Assembly (NCBI GenBank): GCA_016706685.1
Contig: JADJJE010000015.1
Span: 1-64,000, forward strand
Direction: 5' to 3'
DNA from: Sandaracinaceae bacterium
GTDB taxonomy: Bacteria; Myxococcota_A; Polyangia; Polyangiales; Houyiibacteriaceae
DNA length: 64,000 bases
This document shows positions 16,327 through 24,980 of this stretch, piece after piece. The notes under the pieces are model-generated. The model was not told the DNA's origin, made no database searches, and saw only the letters and a list, made by a program, of their open reading frames with translations. A program made the position numbers and the translations under genes. Numbering within the stretch: the first letter of the stretch is position 1; the number at the start of each line of letters is the position of its first letter.

Positions 16327-16921
16327 CGTAGCCACGGAGGCCTATCGGATTGCTGTTCGCTCCGGCAGCCCCCGTGCTCCCCCGTCGAGCCCAGGTGAGC
16401 CCAACGGAAAACGAGAAGGTGACCGCCGGGGCGTGTGCTACGGGCCAATCCCGCTCAGTCGGACTGCCCAGCTGGGCCAGCTGGGTGCTCTGCCGAGGCG
16501 GTTGCAGCAGCCGGGGCGGGGCAGGGGTCAGCGGGGGCCCGGGAACGGGGGGTCGTTCGATGATCGCGGTCGAGGCGCCCGGGTGGCTAGGCGCGACGAG
16601 GGAGCATACCGACTGGTATGTGACCGAGGAGCAACGACGCCAGCCGGGATGCCTCGGCCGCGAGCGCGAACGACTCACCCGTTCCCGGGCCCCAGGGGCG
16701 TGGGGGGACCCGGAAAACAAACGCAGCGCAGCGAAGTGCGGTTTTCCAGGGAGTCCCGACAGGACGCGCCAGCGCGTCCGTGCCCGCCGCGACCCCTGCC
16801 CCGCCCCGGCGGATCGATCCCCCCACCGCCATGCCACAGCCAGCCACCGAGCTTGGCAGCGCTGGCCCTTCAATGTTACCAATGAGCTTCACGCGCCCCG
16901 GCGCGTCACCTTGGAGATGGA
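16327..16921. other. non-coding gap with repeat module B
   Basis: This gap of about 600 bases has no convincing gene. It contains the 19-base inverted repeat that bounds 16511-16809 and a 14-base match (GCCCAGGTGAGCCC, 16389-16402) to the gap at 43846-43859. A forward open frame at 16350-16937 is a by-product of the repeat. The promoter of the lipoprotein at 16922 should lie near 16830-16920. Confidence 0.6.
16511..16809. repeat. intergenic inverted-repeat module, copy B
   Basis: CCGGGGCGGGGCAGGGGTC at 16511-16529 is exactly reverse-complemented at 16791-16809, bounding 299 bases. The right half (about 16690-16790) shares GGAAAACAAACG...GTTTTCC hairpin arms and GCCAGCGCG with the module at 43965-44104. 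It therefore belongs to the same family as copies A and C but is longer and more divergent. No protein is encoded. Confidence 0.65.
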
Positions 16922-17374
16922 ATGCGTAGCTGGCTGACTCTGGGAGCTGTGTTGTTCGCCGCCTACGGCGGGCTCGGCCTGTCGGCATGCGCAGACGGTG
17001 TCTACTTCGAGGGAGGCGCGCCCGAGGACGGTGTGGACTTGGGCCCGCCCGACCTGGGGCCGCCCCCACCGGACATGGGCCCCGCGGACATGGGCCCGCC
17101 GGACATGGGGCCGCCCGATCTCGGCCCGCCGGACATGGGTCCCGACCTCGGCCCCTGCCCCGTGGGCATGACCACCTGCTGCGGCGACGGCATCGTCCAG
17201 GCCAACGAGGAGTGCGAGCCGGGCCTGCCCAGCGGGAACCCCGACCGCTGCCCCACCAACCCGGGGTCCGACTGCAACCAGAGCGGCGGCACCATGTGCA
17301 TCGAGGGCACCAACTGCCTGGCGCGCTGCGTCCCCGCCAACCCGCTGAACCCGGCGCTGTTCTGCCCCCTCTGA
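16922..17374 (+). CDS. lipoprotein with Asp-Met/Leu-Gly-Pro repeats
   Basis: The 150-residue lipoprotein has lipobox LSAC at about residue 23. Residues 38-77 are a low-complexity linker with about nine units of D-[ML]-G-P-P, probably an extended spacer. The C-terminal 75 residues have eight or nine Cys, including TTCCGDG and CVPANP, and resemble the Cys-rich myxobacterial repeats with CGDGIVQANEECE. Its function is unknown. The SDR gene begins 16 bases after it. Confidence 0.7.
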   Translation: MRSWLTLGAVLFAAYGGLGLSACADGVYFEGGAPEDGVDLGPPDLGPPPPDMGPADMGPPDMGPPDLGPPDMGPDLGPCPVGMTTCCGDGIVQANEECEPGLPSGNPDRCPTNPGSDCNQSGGTMCIEGTNCLARCVPANPLNPALFCPL

Positions 17375-17390
17375 TCGGAGCCTCGCGCAC

Positions 17391-18368
17391 ATGCTCGTAC
17401 TGCTGACAGGGGCCTTCGGGAACCTGGGGATGGCCACGGCCGAAGCCCTCATCCGCGCTGGCCACGATGTCCGCGCGCTCGACCTGGACACCAAGCTGGC
17501 GCGCTCGCGGGCGGCCCAGCTCAAGAAGCAGGCGGCGCGCGCCGGCAAGAACCTGGACGTGCGCTACGGCGACATCCGCGACGCGTCGTTCATCCGTCAC
17601 GCGGTGCTCGAGTGCGGTGCGGTCATCCACCACGCGGCCATCCTGCCGCCCAAGACGGAGCAGTCGCCCGAGCTGGCGCAGGCCATCAACGTGGGCGGCA
17701 CCGAGTGCGTGCTGCGCGCCATCGAAGAGATGCGCACCCCGGCCCGCCTGGTGTTCCCCTCGAGCGTGAGCGTGCACGGCCCGCGCCTGCACGAGCGCCC
17801 GCCGGTGAGCGCTGCCACGCCCACGCAGGGCACCGACGAGTACACGCGCGGCAAGATCGCCTGCGAAGAGCTCCTCCGCGCCTCGCGCATCCCCTGGGTC
17901 ATCACGCGCGTGGGGGTCTCGCCCGACCCGGGCGCCAGCAGCGTCACGCTGGACACGCTGCGCATGCTGTTCCGGCAGTCGCCCAAGAACCGCCTCGAGT
18001 ACGTGCACCGCGACGACGTGGCGCGCGCGCTGGCAGCGGCCGTGTCCGAGCCCGAGGCGCTGGGCAAGACGCTCATGCTGGGCGGGGGCAAGGGCTGCCG
18101 CATCACGCACTACGACCTGATCCAGACGCTGTTCGACGCCATGGGCCTCGGCCACGTGCCCTTCGACGCGTTCGGCGACGAGAGCTACTACACCGACTGG
18201 ATGGACTCCGACGAGGCGCAGCGCATCCTGCACTTCCAGGGCGGGCGCTTCGAGGACTACCAGGAAGAGCTGAAGCGCCGCCTCACCCCCGTGCGCCTCC
18301 TGCTGCGCCCGTCCCGCAGCCCGCTGCGCTGGGCGTTCCTGTCGCTGGTTCGCCCGCGCCAGCGCTAG
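17391..18368 (+). CDS. NAD(P)-dependent epimerase/dehydratase (extended SDR)
   Basis: This 325-residue protein has the Rossmann motif TGAFGNLGMATAEAL (about 6-20), the usual HHAAILPP segment, the catalytic Ser region VFPSSVSVHG, and YTRGK, the Tyr-x-x-x-Lys pair of extended SDRs. Such enzymes act on nucleotide sugars, sterols or other alcohols; the substrate is not evident. It lies between a lipoprotein gene and an acyl-CoA ligase, so a lipid or sterol role is possible but is only inference from context. Confidence 0.8.
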   Translation: MLVLLTGAFGNLGMATAEALIRAGHDVRALDLDTKLARSRAAQLKKQAARAGKNLDVRYGDIRDASFIRHAVLECGAVIHHAAILPPKTEQSPELAQAINVGGTECVLRAIEEMRTPARLVFPSSVSVHGPRLHERPPVSAATPTQGTDEYTRGKIACEELLRASRIPWVITRVGVSPDPGASSVTLDTLRMLFRQSPKNRLEYVHRDDVARALAAAVSEPEALGKTLMLGGGKGCRITHYDLIQTLFDAMGLGHVPFDAFGDESYYTDWMDSDEAQRILHFQGGRFEDYQEELKRRLTPVRLLLRPSRSPLRWAFLSLVRPRQR

Positions 18369-18446
18369 CTGTAACAAGTTCTACTTTTTTCGTTTGGCGC
18401 CTCCCGGAAGGGCGATTCCACGCTATGGTGCCGGCCGGAGACGACC

Positions 18447-20027
18447 ATGAGCGCCAACACCCTCTTCGAGCCGGCCTTGATGCCCCATCTGATCATCGAT
18501 GGGCTCAACCGCTACAACGACCGCCCCTGCCTGTTCCTCGGCGACGAGATGCAGACCTACAAGGAGGTTCGTGAGAAGACCAGCCAGCTGATCCAAGCGC
18601 TGAACAGCAAGGGCATCGGCAAGGGGTCGCGCACGGCCATCATCTCGGCCAACCGGCCCGAGGTGCTGCACAACATCGCGGCGGGCTCCATCGCGGGCGT
18701 GTGCGCCACGGCGCTGCATCCGCTCGGCTCGCTGGACGACCACGCCTACGTCATCGAGAACGCCGGCATCGAGACGCTCATCTACGACCCCACCGCGTTC
18801 GATGGCCTGGCCAAGGCCCTGAAAGAGCGCGTGCCGGGCCTCAAGAACCTGCTGGCCTTCGGGCCCAGCGAAGTGGGCGAAGACTACGTCGCGCTCGCGT
18901 CCAAGTTCGAGCCGAAGCCCCTGGTGGCGGCCGACATCACGGCCGAAGACCTGAACACCATCGTGTTCACGGGCGGTACCACGGGGCGTCCCAAGGGCGT
19001 GCTCCAGCCGTACCGTTCGGGCGCCTACATGACCATGGTGCAGATGGCCGAGTGGGAGTGGCCCGAGGAGATCCGCTTCCTGGTGGCCACGCCGCTCTCG
19101 CACGCGGCCGCGGCGGTGTTCGTGCCCACGCTGCAGCGCGGCGGCGCGCTCTACGCCACCAAGGGCTTCACGCCCGACATCTTCTTCGACACCATCGAGA
19201 AGCACCGCATCACCACCACCTTCCTGGTGCCGGTCATGGTGTACTCGTTGCTGGACCACCCACGCGCCAAGACGGCGGACCTCAGCAGCCTCGAGACGCT
19301 GTTCTACGGGGCGTCGCCCATGTCCCCCGCGCGCCTCCAGCAGGGCATCGAGCAGTGGGGCCAGATCTTCTTCCAGTTCTTCGGGCAGTCCGAGGCGCCC
19401 ATGGTGCTCACGCACATGAAGAAGAAGGAGCACGACCTCAGCAAGCCCGAGCGCTTCTCGTCGTGTGGCCGCCCGGCGCCCTGGGTGCACATGGCCCTGC
19501 TCAACGACGAAGACCAGCCCGTGCCGGCCGGCGAGCCGGGCGAGATCTGCGTGCGCGGCCCGCTGGTCATGAAGGGCTACCACGGCCTCCCGGAGGAGAC
19601 GGCCAAGGCCTTCTCGGGCGGCTGGCTGCACACGGGCGACGTGGGCCGCTTCGACGAAGACGGCTTCCTCTACATCGTGGACCGCAAGAAGGACATGATC
19701 GTGACGGGCGGCTTCAACGTGTTCCCGCGCGAGCTCGAAGACGTGATCTCCGCGCACCCGAGCGTGGCCATGGTGCAGGTCATCGGCGTGCCCGACGAGC
19801 GCTGGGGCGAGTCCGTGAAGGCCGTGGTGGTGCTCAAGCCGGGCGTCGCGCCCAGCGACGAGCTGGCCTACGAGCTGAAGAACAAGGTGAAGGAGGCCAA
19901 GGGGTCCGTGCAGACGCCGAAGTCCGTGGACTTCGTGGACAAGATCCCGCTCAGCCCCCTGGGCAAGCCCGACAAGAAGGCCCTGCGCGCCCAGTACTGG
20001 GGCGACCAGGCCCGCGCCGTCAACTGA
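18447..20027 (+). CDS. AMP-dependent acyl-CoA synthetase (long-chain acid:CoA ligase)
   Basis: The 526-residue enzyme has the P-loop-like motif TGGTTGRPKG (175-184), FFGQSEAP in the acyl pocket region, GWLHTGDVGRFDEDGFLYIV with the AMP-ribose Asp, DRKKDMIVTGGFNVFP and the late catalytic Lys in PLGKPDKKALR. This is a complete adenylate-forming enzyme. It activates a carboxylic acid as acyl-AMP and transfers it to CoA. With the WS/DGAT and CoA-transferase genes nearby, fatty-acid use is likely. An AT-rich stretch (18370-18400) before the gene may hold its promoter. Confidence 0.9.
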   Translation: MSANTLFEPALMPHLIIDGLNRYNDRPCLFLGDEMQTYKEVREKTSQLIQALNSKGIGKGSRTAIISANRPEVLHNIAAGSIAGVCATALHPLGSLDDHAYVIENAGIETLIYDPTAFDGLAKALKERVPGLKNLLAFGPSEVGEDYVALASKFEPKPLVAADITAEDLNTIVFTGGTTGRPKGVLQPYRSGAYMTMVQMAEWEWPEEIRFLVATPLSHAAAAVFVPTLQRGGALYATKGFTPDIFFDTIEKHRITTTFLVPVMVYSLLDHPRAKTADLSSLETLFYGASPMSPARLQQGIEQWGQIFFQFFGQSEAPMVLTHMKKKEHDLSKPERFSSCGRPAPWVHMALLNDEDQPVPAGEPGEICVRGPLVMKGYHGLPEETAKAFSGGWLHTGDVGRFDEDGFLYIVDRKKDMIVTGGFNVFPRELEDVISAHPSVAMVQVIGVPDERWGESVKAVVVLKPGVAPSDELAYELKNKVKEAKGSVQTPKSVDFVDKIPLSPLGKPDKKALRAQYWGDQARAVN

Positions 20028-20084
20028 TGCCGTGTCGCGCGGCCAGGCAGGACGCAGCGTCTCTGCCCAGGTCGCGCGAGGGGG

Positions 20085-20777
20085 TCAGAGCGCGATCGAG
20101 ATACCCGCGTTCATCACGAACTGCAGCGTGCGGTAGCGCACGTCGTCGACGTCCTCGTTGCGGTCGCGGAAGCCGTCACGACGGAAGCCGGTCTCCAGCA
20201 AGAAACCGAACGTGTCGTTGATGAAGAGCTGCGCACCGAACATGAGCCCGATGCTGACGCCCACCTCGGGGAACCCGTCAGCGTCCGCCGCGTAGATGGA
20301 CAGCCCCATCGGGATGCCGATGTAGACCTCGAAGGGGTTGCCCGCGAGGTCCAGCACGTAGCGTCCCTTGGACCACACCCCGAAGGTCAGCGCGTGGATG
20401 TTCTCGAACTCGATATCGAACCCGAGCACCGTGATGTCGGCGGGGTTGAGCAGGTGGTAGTCGAACATCGGTCCCAGCACCACGTACTTGTGGATGGGGA
20501 TCTCGAGGCGCGCGCCCACGCCGCCGCCCACGCGCATGTCGCGGTTGATGTCGGCGCCATCGGTGCGGCCACGCCACTGGCCGCCCCCGCGCAGCACGCC
20601 GTACGCGTTGAGGCGCCACTGCTCCGTGGGGCCGCCACTGGCCACGCCCGTGCCGCCGCCTTCGGCCTGGATGACCTGCGCGTCGGCACGGCCAGCCACC
20701 AGCGTGAGCAGCGCGAGCGCAGCGCTCAGCAGGCCGGCGGAGCGGAGATTCTTGGCGAACATGGGAGCATGGGTCAT
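20085..20777 (-). CDS. outer-membrane beta-barrel protein
   Basis: The 230-residue protein has a signal peptide (LLSAALALLTLVAGRADA) and then alternating polar/apolar strands typical of a small outer-membrane barrel: GGGVGARLEIPI, YVVLGPMFDYHL, FEVYIGIPMGLSI, VSIGLMFGAQLFI, TLQFVMNAGISIAL at the very end. The last residue is Leu rather than the usual Phe. The start at 20777 has an AAGGA ribosome site. No specific function is recognised. Confidence 0.7.
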   Translation of the reverse strand: MTHAPMFAKNLRSAGLLSAALALLTLVAGRADAQVIQAEGGGTGVASGGPTEQWRLNAYGVLRGGGQWRGRTDGADINRDMRVGGGVGARLEIPIHKYVVLGPMFDYHLLNPADITVLGFDIEFENIHALTFGVWSKGRYVLDLAGNPFEVYIGIPMGLSIYAADADGFPEVGVSIGLMFGAQLFINDTFGFLLETGFRRDGFRDRNEDVDDVRYRTLQFVMNAGISIAL

Positions 20778-20806
20778 GGGAGCGTCCTTCGTGAAGAGCG
20801 GGCGTG

Positions 20807-21457
20807 TCAGAGCGCGGCGCCCACCGGGCAGGTCACGCCTGTACCGCCGAGGCCGCAGTAGCCCCCCGGGTTCTTGCCCAGGTACTGCTGATGATAGGCC
20901 TCGGCGTAGTAGAACGGCGGGGCCGGGAGGATCTCGGTGGTGATGGCGCCGTAGCCCGCCTTCGCCAGCACGGGGGCGAAGGCGTCGCGCGAGGCCTCGG
21001 CGGCACGCTGCTGGGCGTCTCCGTACGTGTAGATGCCGGAGCGGTACTGGGTGCCCCGGTCGTTGCCCTGCCGCATGCCCTGCGTGGGGTCGTGGCTCTC
21101 CCAGAAGAGCTTGAGCAGCGCCGTGTAAGGCACCACCGCGGGGTCGAACACCACCAGGACCACCTCGTTGTGGCCGGTCTGCCCCGAGCAGACCTCCTCA
21201 TAGGTGGGGTTGGGGGTGTGCCCTGCCGCGTAGCCCACCGCGGTGGTGATGACGCCGGGTGCCTGCCAGAACTTGCGCTCGGCGCCCCAGAAGCAGCCCA
21301 GGCCGAACACCGCCTGCTCGGCGCCCGCGGGGAAGGGAGGCTCGAGCGGCGCGCCGGTGAGCACGAAGTGCTTCGGGGGCACCGGCATGCGGGTGCTGCG
21401 CCCGGGCAGCGCCTCGGCCTTACTCGGAATGGAGAGCTTTTTCTGGCTGAAGAACAT
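20807..21457 (-). CDS. msrA: peptide-methionine (S)-S-oxide reductase MsrA
   Basis: The 216-residue protein has the active-site motif GLGCFWGAE, with catalytic Cys at residue 55, plus GYAAGHTPNPTYEEVCSG and FWESHDPTQGMRQGND, all hallmark MsrA segments. A C-terminal Cys in GGYCGLGG and one in VTCPVG probably act as resolving residues. It repairs oxidised methionine using thioredoxin. The first 25 residues are a short cytoplasmic extension, not a clear signal peptide. It reads in the same direction as the barrel gene, 29 bases upstream of it. Confidence 0.95.
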   Translation of the reverse strand: MFFSQKKLSIPSKAEALPGRSTRMPVPPKHFVLTGAPLEPPFPAGAEQAVFGLGCFWGAERKFWQAPGVITTAVGYAAGHTPNPTYEEVCSGQTGHNEVVLVVFDPAVVPYTALLKLFWESHDPTQGMRQGNDRGTQYRSGIYTYGDAQQRAAEASRDAFAPVLAKAGYGAITTEILPAPPFYYAEAYHQQYLGKNPGGYCGLGGTGVTCPVGAAL

Positions 21458-21490
21458 GCGGGCAGTCTAGTCGCTGCGCGCCCCGAAGGG

Positions 21491-21811
21491 CTACGGGCAC
21501 TGCTCCGTGACCAGCGTCTCGGTGGCCTCCAGGCAGGCGCCGATCCCTGTGCACGATGCGCAGTCGTAGCTCATGCCCATCCGACGCACGTAGCAGCTGG
21601 TGGAGTCCTCGTTCATGCAGAACTGGTAGTCGATGACCACGCCAGGGGAGCACGTCACCGTGGAGTTGGTGCAGGTGTCGTCGCCCGCGTCCAGCGGCTC
21701 GAACATGGGGCCCATGTCGTTGTCACCGCCACCACCCCCGCCGCAGCCGGTACCCACGGCGGGGACGAAGAGCAGGACAGCGAGCAGGGAGAAGCGAGTC
21801 AGACGTGCCAT
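21491..21811 (-). CDS. small Cys-rich lipoprotein
   Basis: The 106-residue product has a signal peptide and lipobox GTGC at about residue 23, followed by a Gly run and an Asp/Met/Gly linker. The rest has eight further Cys (for example CTNSTVTC and CASCTGIGAC), which suggests disulfide bonding outside the inner membrane. No family is recognised. It is read in the same direction as msrA. Confidence 0.65.
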   Translation of the reverse strand: MARLTRFSLLAVLLFVPAVGTGCGGGGGGDNDMGPMFEPLDAGDDTCTNSTVTCSPGVVIDYQFCMNEDSTSCYVRRMGMSYDCASCTGIGACLEATETLVTEQCP

Positions 21812-21889
21812 GGATTACCTCCGGGACGGAATGCCGGAAAAGGCTCGGCCTGACAAGCACAGTTCGCAGCCCGGGCGGCGCAGTCGCCA

Positions 21890-23020
21890 TCAGGGGACGA
21901 TGGTGACCCGACCCGTGCCGCGCAGGCTGACCACCACCTGGTCGTCCACGACCTCGAGGCCGATGGGCTCTTCGCCCGTGGGCAGCGAGAAGCGGTTCAC
22001 CTCGGCGAAGGTCAGTCCGTTCACCTGGATGACCTCGCTCGTGTCGCGGCTGGCGATCCACAGCGAGCCATCGGAGGTGAAGCCCAGGCCCTCGGGCGCC
22101 ATGAAGCCCGGCGTCACGATGATCTCGTTCATGAACGCGCCGGTGTTGCCGTTGAAGCGCATGACCACCGAGTTGGTGCGCGCGGCCACGTAGAGGTGCC
22201 CGTCGGGGCCGAAGGACAAGCCCTCGGGGCTGCCCAGCGAGGGGTGCGTGGCGAACTCGCCCAGCTCGGTCCCGTCAGGGTCGAAGCGCACCACGTTGCC
22301 CGTGTTGCGGCAGCTCACGTAGAGCCGGCCGTCGGGGCCGAAGCGCGGCGTGTTGGGGCCGTTGATGCCCATGTTGGCGAAGACGTCGATGAAAGCGCCG
22401 GTGGTGCCGTTGAAGCGCAGGATGACGTTGGCGCTGGTGCGCGCGGCCACGTAGAGGTTGCCGTCGGGCCCGAAGTCGAGGCCCTGGAAGCCGGTCCCTT
22501 CCGTGGGCTGCGTGGCGAACTCGGTGATGACGCCGGTGCCCTGCTCGATGCGGTACACCGAGTCGTTCAGCGAGGCGTAGAGCGCGCAGTCGGGGCCCAC
22601 CCGCAGGCCCTCGGGTGAGTTGCTGACCAGCGTGACGCCGCCCGTGGGCAGCCCCAGCCAGCCCGGGCAGGCGATCGCGGTGGGGAAGCCCCCGTCCACG
22701 CTCGCGTCCGGGCCGCCGTCGAAGCCCGCATCCATGCCGGCATCGGTCCCCCCGTCGAAGCCTGCGTCCGAGCCTGCGTCGGTGCCCGAGTCGAAGCCCG
22801 CGTCCACACCAACGTCGAAGCCCGCGTCCACGCTGGCGTCGGTGCCAGCGTCGGAGCCCTGGTCGCCCATGGCGAGGTCAGGCTGGCCCCCACCTTGATC
22901 CACGGGCGGCTGCCCGCTGTCGACCTGGGGCGTGACCGTGGTGTCCTTGCCGCAGCCCGGCGCGCCGAGCGCGAGCACGACGAAGCAGAGAGCAAACCGC
23001 TTGGGGGAGCTGGTGGGCAT
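21890..23020 (-). CDS. lipoprotein with NHL/SMP-30-like propeller
   Basis: This 376-residue lipoprotein has lipobox GAPGC at about residue 23. Residues 45-110 are a long linker of D-A-G/S-V repeats (DAGFD, TDAGSD), likely unstructured. The C-terminal 260 residues hold about five repeats with G-x-x-F-G-P-D-G-x-L-Y-V-A-x-R-x-S (for example LDFGPDGNLYVAARTSANVI), matching NHL or Vgb/SMP-30-like six-bladed propellers. Such proteins bind or sense sugars or lactones; the ligand is unknown. ATG 23020 is preferred over the adjacent GTG. It sits 55 bases after the kinase gene. Confidence 0.75.
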   Translation of the reverse strand: MPTSSPKRFALCFVVLALGAPGCGKDTTVTPQVDSGQPPVDQGGGQPDLAMGDQGSDAGTDASVDAGFDVGVDAGFDSGTDAGSDAGFDGGTDAGMDAGFDGGPDASVDGGFPTAIACPGWLGLPTGGVTLVSNSPEGLRVGPDCALYASLNDSVYRIEQGTGVITEFATQPTEGTGFQGLDFGPDGNLYVAARTSANVILRFNGTTGAFIDVFANMGINGPNTPRFGPDGRLYVSCRNTGNVVRFDPDGTELGEFATHPSLGSPEGLSFGPDGHLYVAARTNSVVMRFNGNTGAFMNEIIVTPGFMAPEGLGFTSDGSLWIASRDTSEVIQVNGLTFAEVNRFSLPTGEEPIGLEVVDDQVVVSLRGTGRVTIVP

Positions 23021-23075
23021 CACCGGGCAGGGTGCCTCAGGCGTGACCGAACGCCAACTCCGCGGCGCGACCCCG

Positions 23076-24980
23076 CTATCCCCCGCTCAACAGGCGCCGC
23101 ACGCTGCGCGCCAGCCCCTCTGGCGTGAACGGCTTGGCGAGGAACGCCGTGCGGTCATCGCGCTCGCTCGGGTGCACCACCGCAGTCTCGGTGTAGCCCG
23201 ACACGAAGAGCACGCGCAGCTCGGGGCGGATGCGGCGCAGCGTCTCCGCCAGCGTGCGGCCGTCCATCTTGGGCATGACGATGTCCGTGACCACCACGTC
23301 GAAGTCGCTGGGCGCACGCTCGAACCACCGGCACGCCTCGCTCGTGTCACCCGGCACCACCACCGTGTACCCATAGTGCTCGAGCGCGGTCTGCGCGATC
23401 TTGCGCACGGGCAGGGAGTCCTCCACCAGCAGGATGCGCTCGGAACCTTCGAGCGGGTTCGACAGGTTCACCGCGGACACCCGCTCCACGGCGGCGTCCA
23501 CGCGAGGCAGGAACATGCAGAACGTGGAGCCTTGCCCTGGCGCCGAGCGCACCACCATGAAGCCGCCGCTCTGGTTCACCACGCCGTCGACCGTGGCCAG
23601 CCCCAGCCCCGTCCCGCGCCCCGCCTCCTTGGTGGTGAAGAAGGGGTCGAAGACGCGCAGGAGGGTGGCCTCGTCCATGCCCGAGCCCTCGTCACTCACG
23701 GCCACGCTCACGTACGGACCAGGCTTGGCCTCGAGGGGCGCGCCGCCGCTCCCGGGGACCACGTCCTCGTTGCGCGTGGTGATGCTGAGGCGCCCGCCGT
23801 TGGGCATGGCGTCACGACCGTTGACCACCAGGTTCATCACGACCTGGTCCAGCTGCGCGCGGTCGGCACGCACGCGCCCGAGATCCTCGGCGAGGTGGGT
23901 CTCCAGCTCGATGTCGTCACCCAGCAGCCGGCGCAACATGCGCACCAGCTCGGTCACCAGCTCGTTCAAGTCCAGCACGCGAGCCACCAGCACTTGCTTG
24001 CGGCTGAAGGCCAGCAGCTGACGCGTCAGCTCGGCCGCGCGATGCGCCGCGCTGGCGATCTCGTCGAGGGCGTCCTCGGTCTTGATGCCCCGCGTGCTGC
24101 CCTTGCGAAGGAAGTGCACGTACGACGTGATGACGGTCAGCAGGTTGTTGAAGTCGTGCGCCACCCCGCCGGCGAGCCGGCCGACGGCGTCCATCTTCTG
24201 TGCTTGGAGCAGCGCCTCGCGGCTGGCCAGGAGCTCGGCCTGCGCCCGCACGCGCTCGGTCATGTCGCGGAACGAGAACACGCGCCCCAGGTTCTTTCCA
24301 TCGGCGATGCGCGGCGTGGCCTGCAGCTCGAACACGCGCCCATCGGTCAGTTCGAGGCGCCGGAAGAAGGTGGCGTCCGGGGTCTCGCGCAGCGCGTCGA
24401 GGTCACTCAGGAACGCGTCCGGGTCCACCAGCTGGGTGGTGATGGCCGGCATGCGCAGCATGTGCTCCCACGATGCGGCATTCAGCGGGTCGAGGCGCCA
24501 CATGGTCATCATCTGGCGGTTGCAGGTGAGCGCCGCTTCCTCGGCGTCGGTCACCAGGAACCCATCGCCCGAAGCGTCGAACGTGGCCTGCTGCAGCGCG
24601 AGTGAACCACGCAGGGCGCGCTCGGCGATGCGACGCTCCTCGTCGCGCACGAACACGGCCACGCACGCGACAGAGGGCGCGCTGGTGCCGGCCGGCGCGC
24701 GCGTGACCAGCACCCGGACACCCAGCTCGGGGCGCATGCCGCGCGCCAGCGTGGCGTCGATGGACAGCTCGTCACGCCCGCCGCTGATCAGCTCGTCGAG
24801 CGCGCTGCCCAGCGCGGCGTGGGAGACCAGGTCGTCGAGGCGCAGCCCCAGCAGCTCGCCCCCGCGTCCCTCCAGCATGTGCAGCAGGGACTTGTTGGCG
24901 GACACGATGCGGTGGTCCGGGGCCACGAGCGCCACGCCCACCGGCAGCAACTCGAACGCACTCGCATCGATCTCAGTCAA
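23076..24980 (-). CDS. hybrid sensor histidine kinase (PAS-PAS-HisKA-HATPase-REC)
   Basis: The 634-residue kinase has two PAS-like domains (about 1-115 and 125-245), the phospho-acceptor H-box GGVAHDFNNLLTVI with His at residue 275, an HATPase domain with NLVVNGRDAM and DEGSGMD and GTGLGLATV, and a C-terminal receiver with the phospho-acceptor Asp at about 566 in TDIVMPKMDG and Lys in LAKPF. It has no membrane helix, so it senses a cytoplasmic signal. The start is TTG 24980, overlapping the hydrolase stop (TTGA). No HTH output gene is near, so its target is unknown. Confidence 0.9.
   Translation of the reverse strand: MTEIDASAFELLPVGVALVAPDHRIVSANKSLLHMLEGRGGELLGLRLDDLVSHAALGSALDELISGGRDELSIDATLARGMRPELGVRVLVTRAPAGTSAPSVACVAVFVRDEERRIAERALRGSLALQQATFDASGDGFLVTDAEEAALTCNRQMMTMWRLDPLNAASWEHMLRMPAITTQLVDPDAFLSDLDALRETPDATFFRRLELTDGRVFELQATPRIADGKNLGRVFSFRDMTERVRAQAELLASREALLQAQKMDAVGRLAGGVAHDFNNLLTVITSYVHFLRKGSTRGIKTEDALDEIASAAHRAAELTRQLLAFSRKQVLVARVLDLNELVTELVRMLRRLLGDDIELETHLAEDLGRVRADRAQLDQVVMNLVVNGRDAMPNGGRLSITTRNEDVVPGSGGAPLEAKPGPYVSVAVSDEGSGMDEATLLRVFDPFFTTKEAGRGTGLGLATVDGVVNQSGGFMVVRSAPGQGSTFCMFLPRVDAAVERVSAVNLSNPLEGSERILLVEDSLPVRKIAQTALEHYGYTVVVPGDTSEACRWFERAPSDFDVVVTDIVMPKMDGRTLAETLRRIRPELRVLFVSGYTETAVVHPSERDDRTAFLAKPFTPEGLARSVRRLLSGG

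Noticed and set aside
16350..16937. Forward open frame of 195 residues in the gap before the Gly/Pro-repeat lipoprotein
   Set aside because: It is formed by the intergenic repeat; related strings appear in the other repeat gaps, and it shows no signal peptide or domain.
22690..22870. Short tandem repeat inside the propeller lipoprotein gene considered as a possible CRISPR or minisatellite
   Set aside because: It encodes the in-frame Asp-Ala-Gly linker, has no spacers and varies only at codon third positions.
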